Assembly (NCBI GenBank): GCA_023897205.1 | Contig: JAHWDD010000006.1 | Coordinates: 1,364,001-1,428,000, forward strand | Source of the DNA: Exophiala sp. HKRS030 | Taxonomy: Eukaryota > Ascomycota > Eurotiomycetes > Chaetothyriales > Herpotrichiellaceae | DNA length: 64,000 nucleotides | Reading direction: 5' to 3' | Part shown: piece by piece, positions 44,539-55,874 of the stretch | Layout of the letters: each line of letters opens with the position of its first letter | How positions within the stretch are numbered: the stretch's first letter is position 1 | Position numbers and translations under genes: made by a program | Notes under the pieces: model-generated | Told to the model about the DNA's origin: nothing | What the model saw: only the letters and a program-made list of their open reading frames with translations | Database searches by the model: none

Positions 44539-46692
44539 ATGAGACTCACCAACAGTGCGGTGCCAGTCTACACTGTTGCGGGTGCCTCGACTTCACGAAG
44601 CCTTCCAGACTGGCTATCAGAGAAACAAAAACGAAAGAAGGATCCGGAGTTTGCCAATAGGGTAGAACTATTACAAGATTTCGAGTTCGAGGAGGCGAGT
44701 CAATGTATTCGCATCAGCGAAGATGGTGAATGGGCCATGAGCACAGGCACTTACAAGCCACAAATACATACACACTACCTGCCTAACCTGGCCCTTTCCT
44801 GGACGAGACATACGAACACACTTAACAAAACCTTCCTTTTTCTCTCGTCGGACTATTCCAAAACCGTGCACCTCCAAGAAGACCGGTCTATCGAATTTCA
44901 CACTCCTGGAGGCCGCCATGATTCTCTTAGAATACCAAGATATGGCCGAGATCTTGCATATGATAGGAGTGGTACAGAGTTGCTTGTTCCTGCGGTCGGG
45001 GTCAACAGCAATGGAATGGGCGAGGCTTTTCGGATAAATCTGGAGCTTGGCCGCTTCTTGAACGCTTTCGAGGTTGATGTCGGAGGAGATGACCTGAATT
45101 CTGTCGGTGGGGGCGCATTACAAGGAGGCATCGGAGCAGGCTCCGTGAATACAGCAGCAATCGCTGAAGGGAGCCACAATCTGTTCGCTTTTGGAACGTC
45201 GATAGGCACAGTCGAATACTGGGATACTCGATCGAGAGCACGGGTTGCGACACTAGCCCTGCCATCCGACTTTGATGGTCGCCCTGAGGTCACAGCACTC
45301 AAATTCCACAGGTCTGGCATCAGCACTGCCGTTGGCACCTCTTCTGGCATGATCTATCTATATGATCTACGATCTCCTGTGCCAACCTTGAAGAAAGACC
45401 AGGGTTACGGATACCCTATTATCTATCTTGAATATCTGAGCGCGTCAAGCGCAACTCGGGACACTGTTTTCGAGCCCAAGATCGCCTCAGCAGATCGACG
45501 TATCCTAAAATTATGGGACGAGCGAGACGGGACGCCTTGGACTTCTGTGGAGCCGGAGGTTGATATCAACTGTGTAGCATGGTGCAAGGACAGCGGCATG
45601 TTTTTGACGGCAAATGAAGGTCGTCATCAGCATTCGTTCTTCATCCCACAACTTGGCCCTGCTCCAAAATGGTGCTCCTTTCTCGATAACGTGGTCGAAG
45701 AAATGGCCGATGATCCAAATGATCCCCACGCTTTCTCACGTTCAAAGGTTGGGGAGGTCTATGACAACTACAAATTCCTCACTTCATCTCAGCTACGTAT
45801 GCTCAATCTCGACCATCTTGTTGGTAAAACAAATCTTCTGAGGCCGTATATGCACGGCTTCTTTGTTGCGCAAGGTCTGTACGACCAGGCTAGGTTGATT
45901 GCAAATCCCTCTAGTTGGGAAGAAGAAAGAGCCAAACGAGTCCAAGAAAAGATCGACAAGGAGCGTGAGAGCAGGATTCGTGGAAAGAAAAAGGTTGCTG
46001 CCAAGGTCAACCGAAAGATGGCCGAGAGGATTCTTGAGCGCGAGGAGAAGAACGAGAGAAAACGCGCCCAACGTGTTCTGGCGCAAGGTGGCGATGAAAG
46101 CACTGCGGCGGAGGCTACCGAGCCCGAAGAGAAAGGCCTGCTTGCCGACTCTCGATTTGCTAAACTGTTTCAAGATGAAGATTTCGCGGTGGATGAAACT
46201 TCCAGAGAATTCCAGCAGCTTAATCCTAGCACTAAAACCGCTCCAGCTTCTAATCTGGATAGAGAGAAGGGGCTCACTGCCGTCGAGGAGGAAGCCCTTG
46301 ATGAGCTTTCCGGGTCAAGTGACGACGAGGTTACCGACGAGGAGAAGGGAAGAAGTAGGTACCGAACAACAGACAGGATCTCTTCGGCGGACTACAGACG
46401 AGGGTCAACGAGGAAGCAAAAGAAGCGTGACCAGCTGCGGATGCAAGTATCCTCAACATCGAAATCCTCCACAAGTCGACCTCACCATGATCGCTCCTTC
46501 GGCTCTCGGGCAGAGAATGCTCGGCCCATATCACGCACTAAGCGCGGTTCTAGACTTAGTGGTCCTGTTGGGGACAAGGTCATTTCATTCGAGCCCAGTG
46601 TCAAGAAGTCGAAGGCCCCAGAGAGAAAGAGCGAAGGCGTGTCGAAGCAAGATCGAAGAAGTGCTTCTGGCAACACATTCAGACGCATATGA
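44539..46692 (+). CDS. ENP2: Ribosome biogenesis protein Enp2 (NOL10 family)
   Basis: Nucleolar WD-repeat protein needed for early 18S rRNA/SSU processome maturation. The ATG at 44539 (MRLTNSAVPVYTVAGASTSR) gives 717 residues; a 5' in-frame GTG at 44485 is not preferred. Hallmarks are LPDWLSEKQKRKKDPEFANR, LLQDFEFEEASQCIRISEDG, and WD-type blades through IYLYDLRSPVPTLKKDQGYG. Also present are ADRRILKLWDERDGTPWTSV and NLDHLVGKTNLLRPYMHGFF. The C-terminal 250 residues are strongly charged coiled coil with lysine-rich stretches and a basic tail, as in yeast Enp2. Confidence 0.95.
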   Translation: MRLTNSAVPVYTVAGASTSRSLPDWLSEKQKRKKDPEFANRVELLQDFEFEEASQCIRISEDGEWAMSTGTYKPQIHTHYLPNLALSWTRHTNTLNKTFLFLSSDYSKTVHLQEDRSIEFHTPGGRHDSLRIPRYGRDLAYDRSGTELLVPAVGVNSNGMGEAFRINLELGRFLNAFEVDVGGDDLNSVGGGALQGGIGAGSVNTAAIAEGSHNLFAFGTSIGTVEYWDTRSRARVATLALPSDFDGRPEVTALKFHRSGISTAVGTSSGMIYLYDLRSPVPTLKKDQGYGYPIIYLEYLSASSATRDTVFEPKIASADRRILKLWDERDGTPWTSVEPEVDINCVAWCKDSGMFLTANEGRHQHSFFIPQLGPAPKWCSFLDNVVEEMADDPNDPHAFSRSKVGEVYDNYKFLTSSQLRMLNLDHLVGKTNLLRPYMHGFFVAQGLYDQARLIANPSSWEEERAKRVQEKIDKERESRIRGKKKVAAKVNRKMAERILEREEKNERKRAQRVLAQGGDESTAAEATEPEEKGLLADSRFAKLFQDEDFAVDETSREFQQLNPSTKTAPASNLDREKGLTAVEEEALDELSGSSDDEVTDEEKGRSRYRTTDRISSADYRRGSTRKQKKRDQLRMQVSSTSKSSTSRPHHDRSFGSRAENARPISRTKRGSRLSGPVGDKVISFEPSVKKSKAPERKSEGVSKQDRRSASGNTFRRI

Positions 46693-47062
46693 GGGTCGAG
46701 AATGCCCATACCAAGTCCATCGTTGGAAATAAAATTTGTTGGGCTGTTGGATCGTCTGATGCACCATACTGTGACCTCATAAGGCACAAAAACAGAGACG
46801 CTTTCAATAATGAATTAGCCATGAAATCGAATTCAGCGCTATGCAGCTGATTGACATGGTTTGCGGGTCTACGCTGTGAACAGTCCAGCTGAGTTTGGTT
46901 TCAAGATGGCCAATCTTAGCGTTAGATTGCGCCCTTGCACTAACGGTGACGAATCGCATGTCCAAATGAAGGAAATATAGAAAACTCAATTGCCAGAACA
47001 GATCTATAAACCAAAACGCTTGCTCAATCAGATCACAACTGGAATTTGCTGCCTTGGTGCGG
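46693..47062. other. Convergent 3' intergenic region
   Basis: 370 bases of 3' flank between ENP2 and the monooxygenase. Nothing recognised. Confidence 0.45.
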
Positions 47063-48712
47063 TTACTGAGCAGCCGCAATCTTCCTCCTACGCTCCGCCA
47101 CTCCGGCTTGAACATCAGCATTGACTCTTTCAATAGCCTCTCTTGCACCATCCCACTTCTGCCGTCCGTTTGGCCTTTTCGGTTCGAACAATCGATACAC
47201 ATGTGGCGACCAAACACCGTGACAGAGCATTTTCGAGAATTTCGGATCCGACCAGTATAATTTCCATGCTCTTGGACTAAAGAAGTCCAGATAGCTGCTC
47301 AGTTCACAACCAGCAGTGTCTTGAACCCACGAATGCCACGGTCCGTTACGAACACTCAGTTTGACAAATTTGCCGTACGGGCTGAGTGAGCGAAGAGTGC
47401 TCACGTACGATAAATGCTCAGAGTACCAATTCTCCATTTTAGTCTGCGATGGAAGAGTTGGAGTGTCAGGCTTGTTGGACCACAGTTGTGCGATTGCCAT
47501 GGTTGAAAGGTCGGACAGGAGGAATGCAGGAAATATAATGACGGCAACGCCGACAAATGCAAGGCTTGAAGGGTACTCGAGGGAGAATATGTTCTGATAA
47601 AGGCGCGGCGTCTCGGTCAGATTGACGCTTGACACAGCTCTGGCAGACTCGACGTCTAGAGAGCGCGTGGGATCATATTTTCCCAGAAAAGAGTAGTCCA
47701 GTGAATACCCTGTGCAGAAAATGATAGTGTCTACATTGACGACAGTTCTGTCGTCGAGTTCGACTCGGTGGTCGTCAAGGACTCGCTTCGGCGCGTGCAC
47801 AGATTCGATCTTGCCTGCAGCCAGTGCTGGGATGAGTGTGTCGGACACAGTTGGATTCTGGTGCAAGACCGAGGGAGGTGGATCCAGACGCCATTCAGGC
47901 TGGAAGGCCCCAAACTGTTTTCGCTGAATATTAGCACTCACATTGTCCATGAACTTGATCGACAGACTCGGTGCGAGGCGGTCGAGGGCGTCTTTGATTT
48001 CCATCTTCCGGTAACTGAGCGAGTGGTCTAGCGAAGTCCCGTCCTTCAGGTAACGAGGCAGGATCAATGCGCCTCTACGGTGTGAGAAATATATCTTGCT
48101 CGCGATGCCGATCAGCGTTGTCGATGTGTCAGCTGCGGAATTACTTGCTCCAACGACCATGACACGCTTGCCCTTGAAAAGCTCAGGCTGTTTGTACGCG
48201 ATGGAATGAATGATCTCTCCTTTGAACAGTTCACGGCCAGGTAATTCAGGCATGACGGGTTTGTTGTGTGGTCCGTTGGCTATGATGAGTTTGTCGAACG
48301 TCAATACCTCGGGTTTTTGGGTATTCGGAAAGCGGACGGTCAAACGCCAGCAGTTGTTGGCCTCGTCCCGCTCGACAGATTGGACATTAGTGGAGAGGCG
48401 GAGATGTTGACGGAGATCGAACGCATCAGCATAGCTGTTGAGGTATTGGTCGACCTCCGCAGCTGTTGGATGGGAGTTTGTCCCAGGTGGAAATGCGAAG
48501 TCTGTAAAGCACCCGCGTTCTCGGGATATATTGACAACCGTGGACGAAAGAGCAGAGACATGGTGTAGGGTTGAATAGTGCCATATCCCTCCAATGTAAT
48601 CATTACGCTCAAAACCCGTCACATCGAAGCCCTGTTCCAGGAGGTTTTTAACCGTGACAAGGCCTTGAGCTCCGCAACCGATAACTGCAACGGAGGGTTG
48701 GGCGGTGGCCAT
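47063..48712 (-). CDS. FAD-dependent monooxygenase, FMO-like
   Basis: 549 residues, one exon. Resembles flavin-containing (dimethylaniline/N-oxide-forming) monooxygenases that oxygenate nucleophilic N or S atoms using FAD, NADPH and O2. The FAD loop is VAVIGCGAQGLVTVKNLLEQ near the N-terminus. The FMO-identifying region reads FKGEIIHSIAYKQPELFKGK, followed by the NADPH-binding GxSxxxA-like VMVVGASNSAADTS. The C-terminal motif IIFCTGYSLDYSFLGKYD is the ATG-like FMO signature. There is no transmembrane anchor at the end. A TATA box lies about 95 bases upstream. The substrate is unknown, and no biosynthetic partner gene is nearby. Confidence 0.9.
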   Translation of the reverse strand: MATAQPSVAVIGCGAQGLVTVKNLLEQGFDVTGFERNDYIGGIWHYSTLHHVSALSSTVVNISRERGCFTDFAFPPGTNSHPTAAEVDQYLNSYADAFDLRQHLRLSTNVQSVERDEANNCWRLTVRFPNTQKPEVLTFDKLIIANGPHNKPVMPELPGRELFKGEIIHSIAYKQPELFKGKRVMVVGASNSAADTSTTLIGIASKIYFSHRRGALILPRYLKDGTSLDHSLSYRKMEIKDALDRLAPSLSIKFMDNVSANIQRKQFGAFQPEWRLDPPPSVLHQNPTVSDTLIPALAAGKIESVHAPKRVLDDHRVELDDRTVVNVDTIIFCTGYSLDYSFLGKYDPTRSLDVESARAVSSVNLTETPRLYQNIFSLEYPSSLAFVGVAVIIFPAFLLSDLSTMAIAQLWSNKPDTPTLPSQTKMENWYSEHLSYVSTLRSLSPYGKFVKLSVRNGPWHSWVQDTAGCELSSYLDFFSPRAWKLYWSDPKFSKMLCHGVWSPHVYRLFEPKRPNGRQKWDGAREAIERVNADVQAGVAERRRKIAAAQ

Positions 48713-49408
48713 GGCTGGATGGGGCTTGGAAATCTATTTATCCTGTAGAGCAGGAATCTTTCATCGAGGGTACAGGGAGCCTGGAAACCAAATACATGCG
48801 TGTATATATAGGGACAGTCTTGTATAAGTGTGATGCCTGGTGCGTTCCGAGGATCGGAGAAGATATCAAAACATGGCGTTGCCAAGGTGCCTACAGAGAG
48901 CGAAAGGGGGCTGAAAGTGGTCAGAGGACGGATGAGGGTTTCATGGCATTAGTCCCTGATTGACTAGGAAAAGACTAAGAGCACGTCGTCCATTGGACTT
49001 CGACGTGTCATTGTCCAAAGTCTAGATGCGAGTACGATTTGAAGTCCTATTTAGGAATCTCCTCGTACTCGTACTCGTATCTCAAGTATGAGCAGACGAG
49101 GCTGAGTGTCAACAAGGCTGAATGATGTCATCATCGTCAATGCGGAGAATTGGCCAATTTGGGCGTCGCTGGTCTGATCGTCAGTCTATTATTCCCTTTG
49201 TCTTAAAGCATTGGGCAACCAACCTCCCTCGACAACCCATTGCATCTCTCTGCCGACATGAGCTTGGACTGTTGTGCTGCCGCCATAAAGCCTCTCATAC
49301 GCTGTTGACTTCGAGACAAGAGGAGACGAGTATTTGAAACACCCGACAAAGGAAGACCACGACATCCACATGGCTTATGGTACCCCAGAGCATATTTGAG
49401 AGGTCAGC
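48713..49408. promoter_or_regulatory. Divergent promoter region with a CGTACT-type tandem
   Basis: Between the monooxygenase and hydrolase starts. A short CGTACT tandem repeat (about three units) lies at 49063-49080. No gene was recognised. Confidence 0.45.
48803..48810 (-). promoter_or_regulatory. TATA box of the FMO-like monooxygenase gene
   Basis: TATATATA lies 91-98 bases upstream of the ATG at 48712. Confidence 0.55.
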
Positions 49409-52400
49409 ATGCCAATAACTACCGTCGGTGTCGGCGCAGCAGTCACTCCAACTGTTGTCAAGACCTGTATAGCGCATGTGAGACAGACAATTCTGAAACC
49501 ATAGCGATGCGCATCCATGTGCTAACGAAACACACAGTACGCGAATCGCAAGCCGCGGCGACACAAGCCCACTGCCCACATTTCCTACGACGAAGGCCTC
49601 CATCTGATACGACGATTCTTGGATTATGCCTCTCATCATACGCTAGAGGACTTGCAAAGTTTCACAGGACAATGGGTTCCGAGCCCGTCTTGGGTTAGGA
49701 CTGAAAATGTCACAATCGCCCAAGAACACATAACCAAGTCTGCGAGGACCATCACGAATCAACTTGGCCCGACTGGGATCGAACAAATAGGAGGCACAAA
49801 ATGGTGGCAATGGAGGCCAGGCGATACGGAATTGAAAGCAGATTGGATCGAAATGCGCTCGCATCACAACGAGCAAAAGCGTGGGGGCGTGAAGAGCCGA
49901 CGGATTATGCTTTACATCCACGGTGGTGCATATTTTTTTGGTAGTGTCGATGAGCACCGTTACCAGATGCAGAGACACGCCAGAAAATTGCAAGCCCGAG
50001 TATTTGCGCCCAAATACAGGCTCGCACCACAATATCCTTTCCCATGTGGTCTCCAGGATTGTCTAGCGGCGTATTTGTACCTGCTGACTCTCCATGCGCC
50101 ATCCGAAATCATTCTAGCCGGGGACTCTGCAGGTGGTGGCATGGTGGTGTCGATACTATGCCTCCTCCGTGACCAAGAGCTACCCCTGCCTGCTGGGGCA
50201 GTGCTAATATCACCATGGGTCGATTTGACGCATTCTTTTCCCAGCTGTGCAGGAAATGCCGACTTGGACTACATCCCAGAGCACGGATTTATGCACAAGC
50301 CTTCCGCCTCGTGGCCACCTCCGAGCGACGACGAAGTGAGTAAGATCAATTCCTTGGCGAAGGGTGTTGATGGATCGGTCGTGGAGGATCAGAACCAGGA
50401 TTCCGCCCCCAAAAATGCTGTCCCAATCGAGGGGGACGGAGAGGTCTCGCCAGGACCGCAACTCCCACTGACAATTGAGCTCGATGGGAAAACTGTATTA
50501 TTGAAAGACCAAATCCAGATGTATACGACAAACCAATTGTTGGCTCATCCTCTTGTGTCGCCTGTCTTGCAACCCTCTTTGGGCGGACTTCCTCCGGTAT
50601 CAATTCTTACGGGCGGAGGAGAGATACTCCGTGATGAGCAGATCTATCTTGCTCATAAAATGGCAAATCCTGCCAAGTACCCTCTTGGAAAACCGTACCG
50701 ATCACGATATGACCCGGATGACCAGATCTTGAAGAAGCACAGGCCGACCCCGGTTCAATTGCAGGTCTGGGACGACCTTTGTCATGTTGCACCTACGCTA
50801 TCTTTCACACGACCTGCCAAATACATGTACAGATCGATTGCTCAGTTTGGAGCTTGGGCTCTAGCAAGAGCCCAAAGGAGAGCCATTGAAATTCTTGACG
50901 ATGACGATATCTCAATTATCTCTACAGAAAGCGATTCCGCCTCCACGGATAGTGACTCGGAAGCTGTGGCAGCAAAACAGGGTCTCGACCCAAGCAGGAC
51001 AATAGGATTTGTCGGTCGAGCGGGAGATCCTCTTCCACCGTTTCAGAACAATATGCTGCGACAACGGGTAGATCGAGGTGGTAAGATCTATCCTCTTTCC
51101 GAGCCACACAATCTGCCAGCGCTCGAGATGCATCCTGATGAAGTAGGTGTGGTCAAGCAAGGTCCAGTAAGAAAGTGGCTCGAAGCGAGAAAGATTTGGG
51201 ATAGCAAATACGCACATGTCAGCCGGAAGGTGCAGAAAGAGCGGATCAGAGCTTTGGCTAATGGAGAGATTAAGGCTTTCGAAGATGGAGAACGGCCTCC
51301 TGCATGCGCTCTTGCCAGTCGCCGAACGGACCGAGATCTTGTAGTCAAGAAGAAGCGTAAGAGCAACTTGTTATTCATGTGGTCAATGTGGGGAAGTAAG
51401 CATGACGAGATGACTCTCAAGCGAGAGCAGGAGGCGGAAGAGGGCCGCCCATCTCAGGTCGAGAAGGTGGATCAGGAGATACCTACGACGTCACCACAAG
51501 GCGCAGATGGACGAGTCGACGAAGTGCCAGCCGGTGGCGAAGCGGTACCTCCGACAGCAAGAGCTCGCAGTTCTACGAGGCAAAGGAGCTTGAGCTCGAA
51601 GCGGCGGGGGAGTGAGAGTCGAGTACGAGGCCGCGCGCGAACGGTCTCCGTGGCTGATCGGGGCCAAGCCGACAGTCAACATCTCCTGCCTGCTCTAGCG
51701 GTGTCGCGATCTATGGCACCATCAACGACGACGGCTTCTGAAAATCCTACGATCGTCACGACCAGCCCCGGAGCCCATGACGGCCGAGCATCTCCTGACT
51801 CGGCGCTCCTGTCAGCAGGGTTTATTCCCAGGTTCAGGGCGGCATCTCATCTGCGTGGCGACTCGGCCAGCATAAAGACAGGTCAGAGTATTGGCGTCGC
51901 TAGTGACGACGCAAGTACTCGGGCATTATTTGCCGAAGCAGGTGTCGCCTCGGAGATCGAGAACGAATCGACCACGCACGATTCGAGTTCGGCAGGCCCC
52001 AAAGCCAGGCGGGGAAGTCCTTTGGCGGGTGAATTGGGACGACGAACTTCAGATGATAATGACGACGATGACGATGTTTTGATCAATGGGAAAGTCCCCC
52101 ATGGTGGATCAGACACACCGAGAAGTCATCGAAGTATCGAGCGCCTACAGAGTCATCAGCAAGATGAAGGCATGGGTCGATTACAACCTCTCAGAAGCCC
52201 TAGCTCGACTGCCGTTGTGAGAGCGGCAGGTGTCGTTGATATAGTACCCGACGGTGAAGCTGATGAGGGTGCCGCCGCAGAGAAGAAGAAGGATAACATG
52301 GTGAGTGGTACCGAAGAGAAAGAGGAGGATATGGTGAACGGCACCGACATCAATGGCACAATCGACCCCGTGACGGACGCCAGACCAAAATTGTACGATC

Positions 52401-52444
52401 GTGCTGACACGGCATTCAAAACAGCCATGGAAAATCCGGCATAA
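49409..52444 (+). CDS. Alpha/beta hydrolase (HSL-type lipase/esterase) with a long disordered tail
   Basis: Exons 49409-49477 and 49538-52444 give 991 residues. The N-terminus MPITTVGVGAAVTPTVVK may be a weak anchor. The catalytic domain (about residues 130-480) has the oxyanion loop MLYIHGGAYFFGSVDEHRY, the nucleophile LAGDSAGGGMVVSIL, ISPWVDLTHSFPSC, and the C-terminal acidic/histidine region (LTGGGEILRDEQIY...WDDLCHVAPTLSF). A central insertion between the serine and the acid breaks the usual spacing. The last ~470 residues are low-complexity, acidic and Ser/Arg-rich, with clusters such as SSTRQRSLSSKRRGSE that look phosphorylatable. Similar long proteins occur across filamentous ascomycetes. 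A steryl-ester or lipid substrate is inferred only from the HSL-like motifs. Confidence 0.88.
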
Positions 52445-52723
52445 AAACAAAAAGTTCTGAAGAATTCAAAAAGCCTGTGTTGGCACCAAGTTAATGGCGC
52501 TTGGCCGGCATTTAATCAGAGATGATTATGACTATTGATTGATACCGTACACTTTTGTCTGTCAGGTTATAACAAAATATTTGTAGTATATATCACACAT
52601 AACGAAGTAATTTGTACACAGCACACATTTTACTCCATATATCGATCTGGAACGAGGCCCGCAGATACTCATACAGATAATCTCCCTCACTCATGTGTGT
52701 ACATGTATCCGATGGAGAATGCA
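52445..52723. other. Convergent 3' intergenic region
   Basis: 279 bases between the hydrolase and IND1 stop codons. Nothing recognised. Confidence 0.4.
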
Positions 52724-53784
52724 TCAAGACCACTCCAAGCCAATCTTTGTCGCCACCTTTTCTGCTACCCTCTCATAATAACCAGTATTGACCTTGACGC
52801 CGCTCGCCTCCTCCGCGACGACGGTGGGCATGCCGCGGTCTGCGTCTGCACATATCCTGGCGTCCAAGGGAACATCGCCGAGGAAATCGACACCCAGTTC
52901 ACTCGCTTTGGACTCTGCGCCGCCTTGTCCCGCGTGGGAATGTGACTGCGAGTGGGAGAATATCTTGGTCTCCTCGCCGCACTTGGGACACACGAAAACG
53001 CTCATGTTCTGCACCATGCCGAGGACGGGGATCTGCATCTTCTTGAACATTTCGACGCCCTTGACCGCGTCCTTGAGCGCGATGTCCTGGGGCGTGCTGA
53101 CCACCACGGCTCCCGAGAGCTGGACCTGCTGCCCGATGGTGAGCTGCACGTCACCCGTGCCGGGGGGCATGTCGAGGACGAGCACGTCCAAGCCCGGAGA
53201 CCAGTCCACGTCCCAGAGGAGTTGCTGGAGCGCCTTCATCACCATGAGCCCACGCCAGGCCACCGGTGCGGATTCGGACGGCAGGAGGTATCCCATCGAC
53301 ATGCTCCGGAGGCCGTGCGAGGTCAGGGGGACGAGGTTGCCCGAGGGCGTGGTCGTGGGGTGTGAGATGGACGGGTCCGTCAGCCCCAGCAGCGTGGGCA
53401 CCGAGGGCCCGAAGACGTCGGTGTCGAGGAGACCCGTGCGGAGGCCGTGGCGCGAAAAGGAGAGCGCGAGGTTCGCGGAGAGCGTCGACTTGCCCACGCC
53501 GCCCTTGGCCGAGGACACGGCGATGGTGTGTCTGACATGGGGGACGGGACGTTTGGTGGGGAGGCCGCGTTGGGCGCGGGGGATGGTGGGAGGTGGTCCC
53601 GGTCTGGAGGACCGGGGGAGACCCTGTCGAGGAACAAGAGAATAGTGTTAGAGAGGGTACTGTCATGTCTTTCCTGTGAGAGGGTGTGCAGGAGGGACGG
53701 ACTGTGAGGAGGGTCTATGTAGGTACGTACTAGTGGGTTCTCATGGCTTAGTGTTCTCGCGCATGTGCTGAAGCACTTGCGCAT
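52724..53784 (-). CDS. IND1: Iron-sulfur cluster assembly ATPase Ind1 (NUBPL, Mrp/NBP35 family)
   Basis: Mitochondrial P-loop ATPase that helps insert 4Fe-4S clusters into respiratory complex I. Exon 1 is 53731-53784 (MRKCFSTCARTLSHENPL) and exon 2 is 52724-53623. The joined N-terminus continues GLPRSSRPGPPPTIP... into the deviant Walker A TIAVSSAKGGVGKSTLSANL. Other family features are LLDTDVFGPSVPTLLG, VLDMPPGTGDVQLTIGQ and ISTPQDIALKDA-like strands. The cysteine pair in VFVCPKCGEE is the CPXC metal site that defines the family. The Arg/Ser-rich start fits mitochondrial import. An insert with HSHSHAG just before the end is not conserved in bacteria. Confidence 0.93.
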
Positions 53785-54215
53785 AGTCCTGAGAATTTTT
53801 ATCTCAAAGGGTCGTGGTGTTCCGGCCTTGTGGTGCGACAAGGTGTTCAACGCATCATGTGTAGCGCAGCCGTGCAGTAACAAAAGGATTGAGAATCGCA
53901 GAGACAACAGGCTCTCCGGGAAATAATAAAACCGCGGAGACAAATGGCTCGGACTTGTTGATGTCATCCAGATCACGTGTCAGGCTGATTGCGTGCCTCG
54001 TCTACTTTGGACATTCAGAAGGGAGAGAGAATACAACACCGGCCTATCATACCACAATCTCTCGTTCGCAAAGTAGGCCTCTAACACCAATGTTCTGTTA
54101 CCCACGCCCTATCACGATCATCAATGGTTTCAATGCTATCAAGACATTGGCTTTCCATACTCCGTGTCCGTAGTGTCAAGGAGTCAAATATTGACTCTAG
54201 CCATCCTATATTTAT
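53785..54215. other. Intergenic region upstream of IND1
   Basis: 431 bases between two minus-strand genes. No motif recognised. Confidence 0.4.
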
Positions 54216-55874
54216 TCATTTTGCAGTTTCCTGTACTTCCCTCGAGTCATATTGTTCTTGGCCAGCCTGTGACTCGACCTCCTCATCGTCTTTGCCGGGC
54301 AGCGTATCGACATTACCGAAAACAATCTCCATCTCTTCCAAACTTTTGCCAGTGGTCTCCTTCAAGAAGAACCAACTGTAGACGATGATGGCGTAGTTGA
54401 AAATGGCAAACATGAGGAATGTTCTCCAACCGATGTTGTCAATAGCATGTGGGGTGATTTGACTCATGACGAAGTTGAACAACCATTGACTTGCTGCTCC
54501 GGTCGCTATGCCAATCTCTCGGATACGGTTCGGGAAGATTTCGCCAATGTATAGCCAGGGGAGTGGGCCCCATCTGGATGAAATGGGTCAGTAGAAGCTC
54601 ATAAACTGCTCATAGGAAGTGGCAGGGGATACTTACGACATATTGAAAGAGAACGCCTCGAGATAGACCATGGCAATTCCCGCCGCTCCAGCAGAAGTAA
54701 TTCCACTGGCAGAAGCCTTGGGTGGATGTGTGTCGACTATAAGAGCAATGATGAGCATGAAACTGCCCATCGCGAATGCTCCAGCCATAAATGGTATACG
54801 GCGACCAATCGTCTCGACAAAGAAAATGATGAAAACCGCGACACCCGCCATCTTGACAAGCCCAAAGAAACCGGTGATGAAGAGTGTCTTGTTTCCAGCA
54901 CCGATGGTGCCGAAAATTTGCGGCGCATAATATGCCAGAGAGGTGTTGCCGGTAAGTTGTGCGGCCAGTTGAATCGTGATAGCGATGGCCATCCTATACC
55001 GGTTTGAGGGCAGAAGAAGTTCTTTCCAGGTAAGACCTTCGGATTGACGAATTTCGAGCTCGACACCGGCGAGGATTTCGGAGAACTCGGCCCTGATCTC
55101 AGGGCTATCGACACCTCCTCGAACCCACAGGAGTGAAGCGTATGCTTCTTCGTTGCGACCTTTTTTAGCCAACCATCGAGTGGACTCCTTGACGAGCAGC
55201 ATGCCCATACCAAGAAGAGCTCCCGGGACAAGCTGTAGACCAACAGGAACCTGCCATTGCGTGGCCGAATCCTTGGGCAAGCCGGAACTGGCAGCGTAGT
55301 CTACCCAGTAGCTAATGCAGACGCCAGTGGCGAAGAACAACTGGAAGCAAGAACCCAGTTTGCCTCGGATTTCTTTGGGTGCCATCTCTGCAGAGAACAT
55401 GGGAACGAGCACGGTTGCGGCTCCGGTGCCCAGACCCGCGATCACTCGGCCGGCATAGAAAAGTCCAATCGAATGGCTGTTGACGACCTGCATGATTGTA
55501 CCAATACAAAACACGATCGAAGCAATAATGAAGCCCATCCTTCTACCCAGCCGTGAAGTCAGAGGCCAGATACCAAAACAGCCGAAGAACGCTCCAGCTT
55601 GCAGAATCGAGACACAGTTTGAGTTGACCTGTGTCTGTTCCTTCTTTGAGTAGCGAAAATCATTCTGGAAAGAAGGCAGCGTCAAGACGCCACCTACAAT
55701 TCCAGTGTCGTAGGCAAACAGGAATGAGCCTATGCAGCAAAGACCGACGACGTAGCAAGCTCTGAAGAGCCCGAGTCTCTTTCCCATCGCGAGGTTCGTC
55801 TGTTGGGTAGGTGAGTCTGACGATTCTGAGGACTCTGCTTGATCCAGAAGGTGGTAAGTAGCCAGAGAGGACAT
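54216..55874 (-). CDS. MFS sugar/quinate-type transporter
   Basis: Twelve-helix sugar porter (SP family). The start is the ATG at 55874 (MSSLATYHLLDQAESSESS). Exons are 54637-55874 and 54216-54573, coding for 531 residues; the splice restores ...SFNMS then WGPLPWLYIGEIFP. Visible motifs are GSFLFAYDTGIVGGVLTLPS, GRRMGFIIASIVFCIGT, AGRVIAGLGTGAATVLVPMF-type and SAEMAPKEIRGKL (PESPR-like region KESTRWLAKKGR). The sequence is nearest to quinate permease and monosaccharide transporters. The exact substrate is not evident. The C-terminal cytosolic tail is acidic (LPGKDDEEVESQ). Confidence 0.9.
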
